From Phaseolus vulgaris (Eukaryota > Streptophyta > Magnoliopsida > Fabales > Fabaceae), in NCBI RefSeq assembly GCF_000499845.2, contig NC_023749.2, positions 26,831,621 through 26,895,620 of the forward strand: a DNA stretch of 64,000 nucleotides, written 5' to 3'. Positions 63,770 to 64,000 of this stretch are shown in pieces. Every line of letters begins with the position of its first letter. Within the stretch, counting starts at the first letter, position 1. A program made the position numbers and the translations under genes. The notes beneath the pieces were generated by a model that saw nothing but the letters and a program-made list of their open reading frames with translations, did no database searches and had not been told where the DNA came from.

Positions 63770-64000
63770 GGAAAGATATTCCCCAGTCCCTTGTTCGTAA
63801 CCTTGAAGCACGAGCAAGCAACTAGAGAGTTCTGGTAAATTTGCCAAAAGTTCGAACCCTGTTTCCAACATTCTCAGCGCTATTTAAACTACCCAAGCAT
63901 TTAAAGCGCCTTAAAGCGCCTTTAATTACAAATGTAACGCACTCAATCAGCGTATCTAATTAGAAAACGTAGCGCATTAAGACGTTGAAACGCTTGGGAG
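63770..64000 (-). repeat. H2 5' LTR fragment fused to RT
   Basis: The sequence matches 54468-54688 of the H1 LTR (AAAGATATTCCCCAG onward), so RT is joined directly to the interior of the LTR. It runs off the window. A 10-bp unit, TTAAAGCGCC, is duplicated at about 63901-63920. Confidence 0.85.

Larger units (their letters stand above)
58746..64000 (-). mobile_element. H2: internally deleted minus-strand Tat element
   Basis: From right to left in its own sense: a 5' LTR fragment (63770-64000 and beyond), pol from RT to integrase (63769-61015), the post-pol block, a short spacer with GGCGACGCC repeats, antisense genes on + (59640-60603), their upstream region and an LTR-like remnant (58746-59126). 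Gag, protease, the primer site and the first part of RT are deleted. Pol has several frameshifts. Confidence 0.7.

Overview
The window is plant nuclear DNA made up almost entirely of nested LTR retrotransposons. I see no host gene, tRNA, rRNA or prokaryotic feature. A eudicot is likely and a legume (Phaseoleae type) is my guess, from the combination of AT-rich chromovirus leaders, Tat-type Ty3/gypsy elements carrying antisense genes, and a Ty1/copia LTR. The species cannot be fixed from the sequence alone.

The layout is a set of Russian dolls, and most joints can be proved by 5-bp target-site duplications (TSDs). The backbone is F, the 3' end of a Ty1/copia element (40677-54160). A Tat element D (14363-40676, + strand, left part outside the window) sits in the F interior. 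D is itself interrupted by chromovirus C (6614-14362, +), chromovirus A (18966-27593, -, TSD AATGT) and Tat element E (28311-39812, +, TSD GAAGG). The C leader is interrupted by the gag-only chromovirus B (2789-6613, -) and by a solo LTR (6874-8084, TSD AGTTT). The B 3' LTR is interrupted by Tat element T1 (1-2788, -). A carries a solo LTR in its gag (24340-25142, TSD CGTCT). The F 3' LTR is interrupted by the complete Tat element G (41423-53473, +, TSD AGATT). To the right of F lies a composite of two minus-strand Tat pieces, H1 (54214-58745) and H2 (58746-64000).

Each Tat element has the order LTR, tRNA-Lys-like primer site, gag, protease, RT, RNase H, a second archaeal-type RNase H, integrase, a noncoding block rich in tandem repeats, then two genes on the opposite strand, a polypurine tract and the 3' LTR. 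The antisense pair (called here aORF1 and aORF2) is present in D, E, G, H1 and H2. It looks like one two-exon gene with a short phase-1 intron, a shared C-terminal signature and CACGTG boxes upstream. The chromoviruses encode one gag-pol polyprotein whose end overlaps the 3' LTR.

The most interesting signal is in the noncoding stretch where the sense gag-pol transcript and the antisense gene converge. In the Tat elements D, E and G this stretch is an array of small hairpins whose stems change between repeat units by compensatory substitutions, and a conserved block with a CCCT/AGGG hairpin, a T run and (in D, G and H2) AATAAA lies just after pol. Together with the conserved antisense splice junction, this points to selected RNA structure and a selected antisense protein in elements that otherwise look like decaying repeats.
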